Position numbers and translations under genes: made by a program. Source: Hydrogenophaga sp. (GTDB lineage Bacteria; Pseudomonadota; Gammaproteobacteria; Burkholderiales; Burkholderiaceae_C). Taken from it: a stretch of DNA of 64,000 nt. A model generated the notes under the pieces. The model did not search any database and had not been told where the DNA came from. It was given only the letters and a program-made list of their open reading frames with translations. Where the stretch lies: the NCBI RefSeq assembly GCF_026125785.1, contig NZ_JAHCKL010000001.1:393373-457372 (forward strand), in the 5' to 3' direction. Of this stretch, positions 24,450-32,848 are shown piece by piece. Positions within the stretch are counted from its first letter, which is position 1. Each line of letters opens with the position of its first letter.

Positions 24450-24887
24450 TCATCCTCCCGGCCAAGAGCGACCAACTGATGTGAGAACCCGAGCGGCAGT
24501 TTGAGGCTGATTGCCGCCCGTCAGGTTTGACCATCGAACGGCAGGTTCCGGCGTCACCTGCCATTCGCCATCCACGCGGGCGTCGGGCATCACCGTTCCG
24601 CTATATCGGACGTGAAACACGAGCGCAGTCAGGACTAACTCGCGGTTCTTGTCACCGCTGCTGTGAAGGACGTACCGGACGCCGCTCTCGTGCGGCCATG
24701 TCTCGGCACGCTTAAAGTTTCCGTGCGCCTTGGCAACAGCGTCGATGCCGGTGAGGACGGTCAAGGTCTCGGTGCCGCGATTGAAAACGAAGATCGCCGT
24801 CGTGCCATCGCACGAGCTGATTCCACTTCCCAGGTTCCTCTCGAACGCCGAGCTTTGGTCGATGGCGTCGGAGCTTGACCTGGGCAA
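24450..24887 (-). CDS. Hypothetical protein (weak)
   Basis: A 145-codon minus-strand frame with a reasonably protein-like middle (TTAIFVFNRGTETLTVLTGI and GVRYVLHSSGDKNRELVLTA). No family and no clear ribosome site. It could be a real small gene or a decayed fragment next to the acyl-CoA cluster. Overlapping plus-strand frames are less protein-like. Confidence 0.35.
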   Translation of the reverse strand: MPRSSSDAIDQSSAFERNLGSGISSCDGTTAIFVFNRGTETLTVLTGIDAVAKAHGNFKRAETWPHESGVRYVLHSSGDKNRELVLTALVFHVRYSGTVMPDARVDGEWQVTPEPAVRWSNLTGGNQPQTAARVLTSVGRSWPGG

Positions 24888-24904
24888 CTCAGAGGGCGCA
24901 ACGC

Positions 24905-26065
24905 CTAAAGCGTGGCCTGCGTGCCGAGGATGACCGTGCTTTGGGCCGAAAGCGTGCCGCCATTGCCGTGCGCGATGGCGGTGTTACACCCCGCCACCTG
25001 CCGACGACCGGCCTCACCGCGGAGTTGGCGCACGGCCTCGATCAGCACGAAGATGCCGAACATGCCTGGATGGCAATAAGACAGACCGCCGCCGCTGGTG
25101 TTGACGGGAAGCTGCCCCCCTGGGGCGATGGCACCGTCCGCGACGAAGCGGCCGCCCTCGCCCTTGGGGCAGAAGCCCAGATCTTCCAGGAACAGCAGCG
25201 TCGTGATGGTGAAGGCGTCGTAGACCTGTACCACGTCGATGTCTGCGGGCTTCAATCCTGCCATCGCATACGCGGCTGCTCCGGAGCGCACGGCGCCGGT
25301 CACGGTGAGGTCCGGCATGTTGCTGATGCTGTAGTGGCCGAGATCCTCGCCGACCCCCAGCACGTAGGCCGGACGCTTCCTGAGCGTCTTCGCCCGCTCC
25401 GCCGAGGTGATGATGATCGCCCCGCCGCCGTCCGTCACCAGGCAGCAGTCGCGCACCGTCAGCGGCGTGCTGACCATGCGCGAGCCCAGCACGTCCGCCA
25501 CGGTCAGCGGCTCCTTCTCCCACGCCTGCGGGTTGAGCAGCGCCCATTCGCGCGCGGCCACCGCCACCTGCGCGAGCTGCTCGCGCGTGGTGCCGTACTC
25601 GTGCATGTGGCGCGACGCCGCGAGCGCGTACGAGCTCGCTGTGTACAGGGGCCGGTAAGGCGACTCGTAGGGATTGACATCGGGCGCCGCGACGTTGGCC
25701 CGGCCCAGGCTGCGCTGCGTACTGGCATAGGCGATCAGCGCGACCTCGCACAGCCCCGCCTGGATGGCCGCCTGTGCGTGCGCCACCATCGACATGAAGC
25801 TGCAGCCCCCGATGTTGGTGCCGTCGTGGTAGCGCGGCCGGATCCCGAGGTACTCGGCCAGCGCCAAGGTCGGCATGCGGCTCTGCGAGGTGGTGGCGAA
25901 CAGGCCATCGACGTCGCGCAGCGACAGGCCCGCATCGGCCAGGGCGCGCTGCGCCGCCTGCCCCATGAGGTCCAGGGGCGACAGGCCGGCAGCCACTTCC
26001 CCCAGGTCGGATTCGGCGACGCCTGCAATAGCGCAGGCGCCGCGTTTCAGGCCATGCTGTGTCAT
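24905..26065 (-). CDS. SCP-x/acetyl-CoA acetyltransferase-type thiolase
   Basis: 386 residues from ATG 26065, which overlaps the stop of the upstream gene. Thiolase-fold motifs of the lipid-transfer (SCP-x) group are present: active-site Cys in NIGGCSFMSMVAHAQAA, SGGGLSYCHPGMFG and CNTAIAHGNGG near the C-terminus. These enzymes cleave or condense 3-ketoacyl-CoA thioesters, typically with an OB-fold partner, which is the next gene upstream. The longer frame extending to 26308 is an artefact inside that partner. It is the last gene of the minus-strand operon. Confidence 0.88.
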   Translation of the reverse strand: MTQHGLKRGACAIAGVAESDLGEVAAGLSPLDLMGQAAQRALADAGLSLRDVDGLFATTSQSRMPTLALAEYLGIRPRYHDGTNIGGCSFMSMVAHAQAAIQAGLCEVALIAYASTQRSLGRANVAAPDVNPYESPYRPLYTASSYALAASRHMHEYGTTREQLAQVAVAAREWALLNPQAWEKEPLTVADVLGSRMVSTPLTVRDCCLVTDGGGAIIITSAERAKTLRKRPAYVLGVGEDLGHYSISNMPDLTVTGAVRSGAAAYAMAGLKPADIDVVQVYDAFTITTLLFLEDLGFCPKGEGGRFVADGAIAPGGQLPVNTSGGGLSYCHPGMFGIFVLIEAVRQLRGEAGRRQVAGCNTAIAHGNGGTLSAQSTVILGTQATL

Positions 26066-26463
26066 GCGGCCTCCGGCACGAAGACGACGTAAGGCGCGGC
26101 GCCGTCGCCGTCGCCGTCGCCGGGGGTGTGGACGCGCGAGCGCACGCGCATGCCGATGCGCACCGCATCGGCGGGCACCTCCTCGACGCGGCTCATGAGG
26201 CGGAAGCCCTCGTCCATGTCCACCAGCACCACGTTGTACGGCGGCTCGCCGCGCGGGCTGATCACCGTCGCGGCGTGAACGGCGCCCTTGCCCCCGCTCA
26301 CGCGCCATTCAACGGCGTTGCCTGTGCCGGGAGCGATCACCCGTGGAAAGAACACCGGCTGGCCGGAGGCGGCGTCGAACTGGTACGCCAGTTCCCCGCG
26401 CTGAAGGTAGTCGCGGAAGAGCGCGAGCGGCGAAGCGCCCGCGGCAATCGTGTTGAGGCTCAT
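26062..26463 (-). CDS. DUF35-type OB-fold partner of the thiolase
   Basis: 133 residues. The C-terminal half is an OB fold (VHAATVISPRGEPPYNVVLV ... IGMRVRSRVH). The rubredoxin-like zinc ribbon usual in this family is not supported by cysteines here. Such proteins form a complex with SCP-x thiolases and help hold acyl-CoA. It overlaps the thiolase gene by four bases (ATGA). Confidence 0.82.
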   Translation of the reverse strand: MSLNTIAAGASPLALFRDYLQRGELAYQFDAASGQPVFFPRVIAPGTGNAVEWRVSGGKGAVHAATVISPRGEPPYNVVLVDMDEGFRLMSRVEEVPADAVRIGMRVRSRVHTPGDGDGDGAAPYVVFVPEAA

Positions 26464-26468
26464 GGGAT

Positions 26469-27722
26469 TCAGATAATGCGGTTGGCGCGATGGCGCGCGA
26501 TTTCTTCACTGCTCAGCCCGAGCAGGCTGCCTAGGACGTCCTCTGTCGCGTCGCCCAGCGTCGGCGGCGCGCGGTCGTACACCGGCGGTGTGCCTTGCAG
26601 ACGCAGCGGACTGGCAATCGTGGACACTATGCTGCCGTCCGGGCGCTGCAGGTCCACCCGCAGCTTGCGGTGCTGCACCTGCGCGTCCTCGAAGACCTGC
26701 CGGTAGTTGTTGATGGGACCGCAGGGCACGCCACGGGACTCCAGCCGCTCCAGCCACTCGGCGCGTGTGCGAGTGAGCATAGTGCGGGCTAGTTCGGGCA
26801 CAAGTTCATCCCGACCGGTGATGCGGCCGGTGACCTTGGTCCAGCGCGGGTCGGCGCCCAGGTCCGACCGCTCGATGGCCGCGCAGTACTGCTGCCACTG
26901 GCCGTCGTTGCCGACTGCCACGACGATCTCGCCGTCGGCCACTACGAACACCTGGTAGGGCACGAGGCTCGCGTGTGCGTTGCCGAACCGGCCCGGGACC
27001 TTGTCACTTGCGAAGTAACCCGTCACTTGGTTGCCGCCGAGGGCCACGATGCAGTCGAGCAGCGCCATGTCGATGTACTGGCCGCGGCCCGACACCGAGC
27101 GATGCTCCAGCGCCGAGAGGATCGCGATCGTCGCGTACATCCCGGTCATAACGTCGGCGATCGCGATGCCTGCCTTCTGCGGCCCGCCGCCCGGCAGGTC
27201 GTCGCGCTCGCCGGTGATGCTCATGAGCCCGCCCATGGCCTGGAAGACGAAGTCGTACCCGGGCTTGTGCGCGCTCGGTCCTTCTTGGCCATAGCCGGTG
27301 ATCGAGCAGTAGACCAGACGCGGGTTCAGGGCCGACAGCGCGGCGTAGTCAAGACCGTAGCGCTTGAGGTCCCCGACCTTGTAGTTCTCGATCACGACGT
27401 CGCTGACCGCGGCCAACTTGCGGATCATCTCTTGCCCTTCGGGGCGCGAGATGTCCATGGTGATCGACTTCTTGCCGCGGTTGGCCGCAGCGTAGTACGT
27501 CGAGTCCGCGCCGGCCCCCGCCTGCGCGCCCTCGACCCAAGGCGGGCCCCAGCCGCGTGTGTCGTCGCCGGCGCCGGGGCGTTCCACCTTGATCACGTCC
27601 GCGCCCATGTCGGCGAGGTTCTGGCTGCACCACGGGCCCGCCAGCACCCGGGACAGGTCCAGCACGCGCAGGTGCGAAAGGGCGCCCGGTCCGCCGGGCC
27701 GCTCCATCGTCGTGTCAGGCAT
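26469..27722 (-). CDS. Family III CoA-transferase (CaiB/BaiF)
   Basis: 417 residues, the full family length. LRVLDLSRVLAGPWCSQNLA and DMGADVIKVERPGAGDDTRG are the N-terminal signature, and KAGIAIADVMTGMYA carries the catalytic Asp. Family III enzymes move CoA between acyl groups through an aspartyl-CoA intermediate. It probably activates the carboxylate that this cluster degrades. It sits between the solute receptor and thiolase genes in one minus-strand operon. Confidence 0.93.
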   Translation of the reverse strand: MPDTTMERPGGPGALSHLRVLDLSRVLAGPWCSQNLADMGADVIKVERPGAGDDTRGWGPPWVEGAQAGAGADSTYYAAANRGKKSITMDISRPEGQEMIRKLAAVSDVVIENYKVGDLKRYGLDYAALSALNPRLVYCSITGYGQEGPSAHKPGYDFVFQAMGGLMSITGERDDLPGGGPQKAGIAIADVMTGMYATIAILSALEHRSVSGRGQYIDMALLDCIVALGGNQVTGYFASDKVPGRFGNAHASLVPYQVFVVADGEIVVAVGNDGQWQQYCAAIERSDLGADPRWTKVTGRITGRDELVPELARTMLTRTRAEWLERLESRGVPCGPINNYRQVFEDAQVQHRKLRVDLQRPDGSIVSTIASPLRLQGTPPVYDRAPPTLGDATEDVLGSLLGLSSEEIARHRANRII

Positions 27723-27731
27723 GTAGCGCTC

Positions 27732-28721
27732 CTAGTCGATCTTGACGTTGGCGTCGCTGATCACCTTGACCCACTTGGTCAGCTCGGCGTCGACGAACGA
27801 AGTGAACTGGGCTTGCGTCATGGAGCCCGGCTCGGCGCCGAGGGCGGCGAACTGCGAGCGGATGTTGGCGCTTTGCAGCACCTGCCGCACGTCGCCTGCA
27901 AGCTTCTCGCGCAGCTTGGGGTCCATGCGTCCGGGGGCGTAGAGGCCGAACCAGGCGGTGGCCTCGAAGCCCTTCAGACCGGCCTCATCGATGGTCGGAA
28001 CGTTCGGCAGCGCAGGTGAGCGCTTGAGCGACGTCACGCCCAGGGCCAGCAGCTTGCCCGACTGGATGTGCTGCAGCACGCCCGGCACCGAGTCGAACAT
28101 CATCGGTATCTGGCCGCCCAGCAGGTCGGTTAGCGCGGTCGCGGCGCCCTTATAAGGCACGTGGACCATTTCCACGCCCGCCATCAACTTGAACAGCTCG
28201 CCGGAGAGATGGTTAGCTCCGCCCGTCCCGGAAGAGCCGAAGTTCACCTTGCCCGGATTTGCCTTGGCGTAAGCCACCAGTTGCTGCACCGTCTTAGGTG
28301 GGAAAGACGGGTGCACCACCAGCACGTTGGGCACGGCCGCGACCTGCGCGAGCGGCGTGAAGTCGGTGCGCGTGTCGTACTTGAGGTTCTTGTACAGGCC
28401 TGGATTTATCACGTGGTGCGTGGCGGTGAGCATGAGCGTGTGGCCGTCCGGCGGCATGCGCGCCAGTTGCTCTGAGAAAATGGTGCCGCTGGCACCCGCC
28501 TTGTTGTCAACGATGACGGGCTTGCCCCAGCGCTCCCCCAGCTCCTTGGCCAGCTGTCGCGCAAGGATGTCGGTGGTGCCGCCGGCCGGGAACGGCACGA
28601 CGATCTTCACGGGGTGCGTGGGAAAATCCTGTGCGTGCGCCGCGAGCGGCGCTGCCGCTGCGCACAGGATGCCAAGCGCCGCTGCGGTCAGCCGCGCCTT
28701 GTAGTTCTTAAGGATCTGCAT
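27732..28721 (-). CDS. Bug/TctC-type periplasmic solute-binding protein
   Basis: 329 residues. The N-terminus is a signal peptide (RLTAAALGILCAAAAPLAAH, cleavage before AQDFP). The Bug-family signatures VKIVVPFPAGGTTDILARQL and NFGSSGTGGANHLSGELFK follow. Bug receptors bind carboxylates in the periplasm for TctAB-type transport or sensing; no tctAB genes are here. Such receptors are very abundant in Comamonadaceae and Alcaligenaceae, in line with the host guess. Its ligand is probably the substrate of the cluster. Confidence 0.92.
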   Translation of the reverse strand: MQILKNYKARLTAAALGILCAAAAPLAAHAQDFPTHPVKIVVPFPAGGTTDILARQLAKELGERWGKPVIVDNKAGASGTIFSEQLARMPPDGHTLMLTATHHVINPGLYKNLKYDTRTDFTPLAQVAAVPNVLVVHPSFPPKTVQQLVAYAKANPGKVNFGSSGTGGANHLSGELFKLMAGVEMVHVPYKGAATALTDLLGGQIPMMFDSVPGVLQHIQSGKLLALGVTSLKRSPALPNVPTIDEAGLKGFEATAWFGLYAPGRMDPKLREKLAGDVRQVLQSANIRSQFAALGAEPGSMTQAQFTSFVDAELTKWVKVISDANVKID

Positions 28722-28769
28722 GGATGTCTCCTGGGTTTCTGGGGCGGGGCTGCCGGCGGCAGCGGGGCG

Positions 28770-29207
28770 TCAGCTAGCGAGCGGGATTTCGACCATCGCT
28801 TCGCCGACGGCCACGACTTCGCCGCGCTGGTTCTGCACCTGCACGTCCAGCATGAACCAGCGGCCGGTCTGCGTGTCCTTACCCGCCTTGACCACCGCGC
28901 TCGGGGTGATGGTGTCGCCCGGCTTCACGGGCATCTTCCAGCGGGTCTCGAGGCGCCGCTGCACGCCGCCGTGGGCGTAGATCCAGTCGGTCAGCATCTT
29001 GGTGATGACACCGAAGTTGTTCATGCCGTGCATGATGATGCCGCCGAAGTTCGTCTTGCCGAAGTCACCCTTCATGTACTCGTCGTCGAGGTGCAGCGGG
29101 TTGAAGTCAAGCGAGGCTTCGCAGAAAGCACGGATCGTTTCCCGCGTGGGCGAGAAGGGGGTGCCGGTGATCTTGTGGCCGGCTTCGAATTGGGTAGTGG
29201 TCGTCAT
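28770..29207 (-). CDS. MaoC-type enoyl-CoA hydratase
   Basis: 145 residues with the hydratase-2 motif: ASLDFNPLHLDDEYMKGDFG includes the catalytic Asp/Asn/His, then GGIIMHGMN. The C-terminal hotdog strands follow. It hydrates trans-2-enoyl-CoA. Next to it is a second hotdog gene lacking the catalytic pattern, and such pairs usually form a heteromer in which one subunit is catalytic. Confidence 0.88.
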   Translation of the reverse strand: MTTTTQFEAGHKITGTPFSPTRETIRAFCEASLDFNPLHLDDEYMKGDFGKTNFGGIIMHGMNNFGVITKMLTDWIYAHGGVQRRLETRWKMPVKPGDTITPSAVVKAGKDTQTGRWFMLDVQVQNQRGEVVAVGEAMVEIPLAS

Positions 29208-29221
29208 GTCGTGGATCCTTC

Positions 29222-29695
29222 TTAGGCCGGGCGGATGGTCTGGCCTCGGCCGGAGCAGATAACCTGGTTGTGCTGGTTGAAGAAGACGTTGTCGTGGACG
29301 ACGAACAGCCGGTCTTTCTTGATGAACTTGTCCAGTGCGCGCGCTTCCAGGCGGATGGTGTCGCCGGGGCGCGCGGGGATGTTGTAGCTCCAGGACTGGC
29401 CCGCGTTGACGGTGCCGGGGCTGCGCATCCAGTCGTCCGCCGGGGTGCAGGCGAACATCAACAGGATGTGGATGGTGGGAGGAGCGATGAGGCCCTTATA
29501 CGGCGTGGTCTTGGCGTATTCCTCGTCGAAGTACAGCGGATGGGTGTCGCCCACCACGCGGCAGTACTTCTGGATCGCTTCGAGCGTCAGCGTGTACGGG
29601 ATTGTCTTGCGCGGTTCACCGGGAACGATCTGTTCCCAGGTCTTGCGCAGCTCGTTGTCCTTCCAGAAATCGGTTTCGAAGGTTTGTGCGGTCAT
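29222..29695 (-). CDS. MaoC-like/FAS1-type hotdog partner subunit
   Basis: 157 residues. The N-terminal hotdog domain reads YCRVVGDTHPLYFDEEYAKT, where the catalytic Asn and His of MaoC are replaced by His and Tyr, followed by GLIAPPT. It is likely the non-catalytic, substrate-binding partner of the neighbouring hydratase. It is the promoter-proximal gene of the operon, divergent from the IclR regulator. Confidence 0.85.
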   Translation of the reverse strand: MTAQTFETDFWKDNELRKTWEQIVPGEPRKTIPYTLTLEAIQKYCRVVGDTHPLYFDEEYAKTTPYKGLIAPPTIHILLMFACTPADDWMRSPGTVNAGQSWSYNIPARPGDTIRLEARALDKFIKKDRLFVVHDNVFFNQHNQVICSGRGQTIRPA

Positions 29696-29714
29696 GGCTT
29701 ACAAGTTGAGGTTG

Positions 29715-29816
29715 AAAAATTCGGCGAATCGTCTACAATATCCGCCTGGCGGTCATTGGTAACCGCCTAGAGATCATTATTAGCCGGTAAGCGGCTGTTG
29801 TCAACTTGAAGAACTT
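29715..29816. promoter_or_regulatory. Divergent promoter with IclR operator candidates
   Basis: Between the operon and iclR-type gene lie CCGCCTGGCGG (29741-29751), ATTGGTAACCGCC and AGCCGGTAAGCGGCT (29781-29795), all palindromic or near-palindromic and repeating a GCCGG/CCGC core. IclR regulators bind such sites to control the divergent operon. Promoter boxes are not clear. Confidence 0.5.
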
Positions 29817-30581
29817 ATGGCCACCCCTGAAAGCGAATCCTTCGTCCGCACGTTTGCGCGCGGACTAAAAGTCATTGAGGTACTGGGCCTACGTCCCGGC
29901 GGGCTTACCCTGGCCGAGGTGGCGGACGGTGTAGCACTGCCGCGCACGGCAGTGCGCAGGTTCCTGCTAACGCTGGTTGATCTGGCATTCGTTCGAACCG
30001 ACGGCAAGCGCTATTGGCTCACACCACGCGTTTTGCGCCTTGGTCTTTCCTACCTCTCCACGCTTCCTTACTGGCGCGATGCGCAGCCTGCGCTGGAGGA
30101 GCTGTGCGCGCGGGTGCAGCAGTCCTGCGCACTGTCCGTGCTGGACGGCGAAGAACTCGTCTATGTGCAGCGGCAGCACGCCAAGCGCATCCTCCCCATG
30201 AGCCCTACCGTCGGCAGCCGGCTGCCCGCGCATGCGGTGTCGATGGGCCGCGTGCTGCTCGCAGGGCTTACAGACGAGGAACTGGAGCAATATCTCGAAT
30301 CCGCCGAGCTCGTCGCACTGACGCCCGCAACGCTGACGGATCGCGATCAGATGCACAAAGCCATCCTCGCAATCCGGCAGCGTGGCTGGGCTTGGGTGGA
30401 TGGCGAGCTAGACGAATCGATCTGTGGTCTCGCGGTGCCAGTCAGGGATCGCAGAGGCGCCACGATCGCCGCGCTGAATGTCAGCTTGCCGTCTGGAGAG
30501 TTCACGCAAGAACAGGCCGTGGAGCGGTTCCTGGGCGAACTGCGAGTCGCAGCGTCGCGGCTGCGCGCGAGCGATCGATAG
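29817..30581 (+). CDS. IclR-family transcriptional regulator (PcaR/PobR-like)
   Basis: 254 residues. Residues 8-70 are the winged helix (FARGLKVIEVLGLRPGGLTL, AEVADGVALPRTAVRRFLLT). The effector domain has LSYLSTLPYWRDAQPALEEL, MGRVLLAGLTDEEL, and the VDGELDESICGLAVPVRD signature of aromatic-acid IclR regulators. It is transcribed divergently from the acyl-CoA operon and so is its likely regulator, responding to the substrate or a CoA intermediate. Confidence 0.93.
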   Translation: MATPESESFVRTFARGLKVIEVLGLRPGGLTLAEVADGVALPRTAVRRFLLTLVDLAFVRTDGKRYWLTPRVLRLGLSYLSTLPYWRDAQPALEELCARVQQSCALSVLDGEELVYVQRQHAKRILPMSPTVGSRLPAHAVSMGRVLLAGLTDEELEQYLESAELVALTPATLTDRDQMHKAILAIRQRGWAWVDGELDESICGLAVPVRDRRGATIAALNVSLPSGEFTQEQAVERFLGELRVAASRLRASDR

Positions 30582-30605
30582 CCTATCGCCACACTCGATG
30601 CGCAG

Positions 30606-30740
30606 GCCAAGGCGACGCTGATCTACAGGCGGACCAAAAACCTACGTGCCTTGCAACTGCTTCTGGGGCACTTCAAGCTTGAGTCGACCGTGAGAGCGGG
30701 ACCGCTGCGCCCCTGCTGGCAGCCTAAAGACATCGATTGA
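30606..30740 (+). pseudogene. Integrase C-terminal remnant
   Basis: The frame AKATLIYRRTKNLRALQLLL followed by GHFKLESTVR is the last conserved block of a tyrosine recombinase (LLLGHxKLESTVRY), after which it degenerates and stops at 30738. No start. It marks the scar of a former integrase at the right edge of the catabolic cluster. Confidence 0.7.
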
Positions 30741-31011
30741 CGCGCGTGGCGATGGCCGCTATGCGGTAGGTAGCGTGAGTTCGGATATACCAATCGAACG
30801 GCAGCAAACGCTGCACTGCCGGCGCTTGACCAGAAATTCTGAGCGGCTCTTGAGGGTCGTCCTGCGTCGATCAGGGTGGCGCTGGGCCTCCTACTTCAAC
30901 GACTCAGAGCGTGCTCGAATTGAGCCTTATTACGTACAAAACTGTTAGTCTTGATTCTTGTTGAAGAATCAACGACTAAATACCTACTAACAGTTAGGGT
31001 CATTCAGAAAC
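30741..31011. other. Intergenic DNA with nested inverted repeat
   Basis: No gene. ACTGTTAG (30941-30948) and CTAACAGT (30987-30994) form an outer pair, and TTGATTCTT (30951-30959) / AAGAATCAA (30964-30972) an inner perfect hairpin. It ends at the truncated umuC gene and may be a mobile-element end or a recombination site. Confidence 0.45.
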
Positions 31012-32202
31012 AACGATGGCTGTGCCATTGCGCGCAGCGACGAGGCAAAGGCGCTGGGCGTGAAGATGGGTCAACCCATCCACCAGGTGCCGGCCGCCAT
31101 TCGCCGTCAACTCGTCATCCGATCGGCCAATTTCACGCTGTATGGCGATCTCTCGGCACGCATCAACACCATCCTGCGAGCGGCCGTGCCACGTGTCGAG
31201 AGTTACAGCATCGACGAATGTTTCCTCGATCTGGACGGCATCCGCGACCGCGAGGCGCTCGTATGGGAGCTGCGCGCGCGTGTGGAGCGTTGGACGGGAA
31301 TTCCCAACGGCATAGGCATAGGCAGCACCAAGACCCTGGCCAAGCTGGCCAATCATGTCGCCAAGAGTGCGCAGCGCAAACCCGGTAGCTACCCCGATGC
31401 CTATGCCGGTGTGGCGGATCTCGCGAGTCTTTCGCCGGCAGTCCTGGTGGATGTGCTGGCTGCCACCCCGGTAGGCGAAGTTTGGGGCGTTGGCCGGCGC
31501 TGGTCAGACAAGCTGCAGGCCCAGGGCATTCATACCGCCCTGCAGCTTCGAGATGCGCCCAGGGGTCAGGTTTTGCAGGACTTTGGCGTGACGCTGGCCC
31601 GCACCCAGCGTGAGCTGGCCGGTTTGGCCTGCATGGGGTTGGAGGATGTGGAGCCGGATCGGCAGCAAATCATGGTCAGCCGCAGTTTTGGCGCAAGGGT
31701 GTATGACCATGATGCGGTGCGCGAAGCCCTTGTCAGTTTCGCCGTCCGCGCCTGCGAAAAGCTGCGCCAGCGCAATCTCGTGGCGTCGGCCGTCGGCATT
31801 TTTGCGAGTACCGACGCGTTCGATCGGGAGGCCATCCAACACCATCCACAGCGCGCAGCGAACCTGCCGGGAGCCACTAGTGATTCACGCCTGGTGGCAG
31901 CGACCGTGGCACAACTGAGCAGGCGTTTTCTGAAGCAGGGCCTGGCGTACAAGAAGGCAGGGGTGTGGCTCATGGACTTGGCGCGCCCTGTGGATCTGCA
32001 GCCAGAACTGTTCGGCCCGGCCACCGCCGGCAACGAACGATTGATGGAAGTCGTCGATGCCATCAACCGCCGCCATGGGCGTGGTGCGATCGGACTGGGA
32101 GCCACGGGTTGGCAATCAACGCCTCATTGGGGAATGCGGCAGGAACACCTCTCGCCGCGGTTCACCACCGCCTTCAGTGACCTGCCAGTCGCATATTGCT
32201 GA
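31012..32202 (+). pseudogene. umuC: umuC/dinB-type DNA polymerase V subunit, 5' end missing
   Basis: From 31012 the frame reads NDGCAIARSDEAKALGVKMG, the normal segment near residue 40 of UmuC, so the first 35-40 residues (first catalytic Asp block) are missing. The remainder is intact to the end: SIDECFLDLDG (catalytic Asp/Glu), NGIGIGSTKTLAKLANHVAK, and a full little-finger domain. An internal ATG at 31060 opens a 380-residue frame, but the polymerase would lack an essential metal ligand. No umuD is adjacent. Confidence 0.85.
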
Positions 32203-32210
32203 CGCTCCTG

Positions 32211-32747
32211 TTAACAGCCATAGCGCTTTGATCCGTCTGGCAGCAATTGATACCGGCCGCCCTTGGGGCCGGTGACGCAATCCGTGGCATCAGCCGACTT
32301 GAGGCGGTTGCTTTGCCGAAACTCCCATGGAGCCATAGGGGGCGCTGCGGTTCCCTGCGTGCTCCACAGCCCGACACGCGCCACGCGTGCTGCCTGCTCG
32401 GCCTCGGGAAATGCCGCATCTATCTGGTACCTGGTGTAGGCCCAGGCCAAGCCTGCCTTGACTTGTTCCAGATTGGCATCCTTACCGCGGCATTCGACCC
32501 TGGCCACCGTGCGGCCATAGCGATCCGTGGCTGTCGGCCTGATCGTCGCATCCGCCTTGAAGCATAGATCGGACAGGTGGCGCTTGCTGCGCTGGCCGAA
32601 GGCCTGGCGGCTCTCTGGCGCATCGATCTCGGCGAGGCGCACGCGTACTTGCTGATAGGGATGGGCTGGATCAGCTGCGGGGCAGCGGGTCGTCAGGGTA
32701 TCGCCGTCGGATATTCCGACGATCAGGCAAAGCAGGGCGGCAAGCAT
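32211..32747 (-). CDS. Staphylococcal-nuclease-like exported nuclease
   Basis: 178 residues. A short hydrophobic N-terminus (MLAALLCLIVGI) serves as signal peptide. The SNase motifs VRVRLAEIDAPESRQ (catalytic Arg and Glu region) and DRYGRTVARVEC are present, and the C-terminus carries a small Arg/Tyr-rich extension (GGRYQLLPDGSKRYGC). Such thermonuclease-like proteins are common on GI-type ICEs and plasmids. It runs convergent with umuC and opposite to the recombinase gene at 32849. Confidence 0.9.
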   Translation of the reverse strand: MLAALLCLIVGISDGDTLTTRCPAADPAHPYQQVRVRLAEIDAPESRQAFGQRSKRHLSDLCFKADATIRPTATDRYGRTVARVECRGKDANLEQVKAGLAWAYTRYQIDAAFPEAEQAARVARVGLWSTQGTAAPPMAPWEFRQSNRLKSADATDCVTGPKGGRYQLLPDGSKRYGC

Positions 32748-32848
32748 GCGCGATTGACTTCAATAAGGGACGCTGAGGATACTGGCATGCCGGAAACCTC
32801 CATGGGTTCTTGGGCCTTCCAACAACGTTGAACAACGAGGTGGGGCCA

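Noticed and set aside
24905-26308. 467-residue thiolase with an Arg-rich N-terminus
   Set aside because: The first 81 residues lie in another frame of the OB-fold gene and have no protein character; ATG 26065 overlaps that gene's stop as expected.
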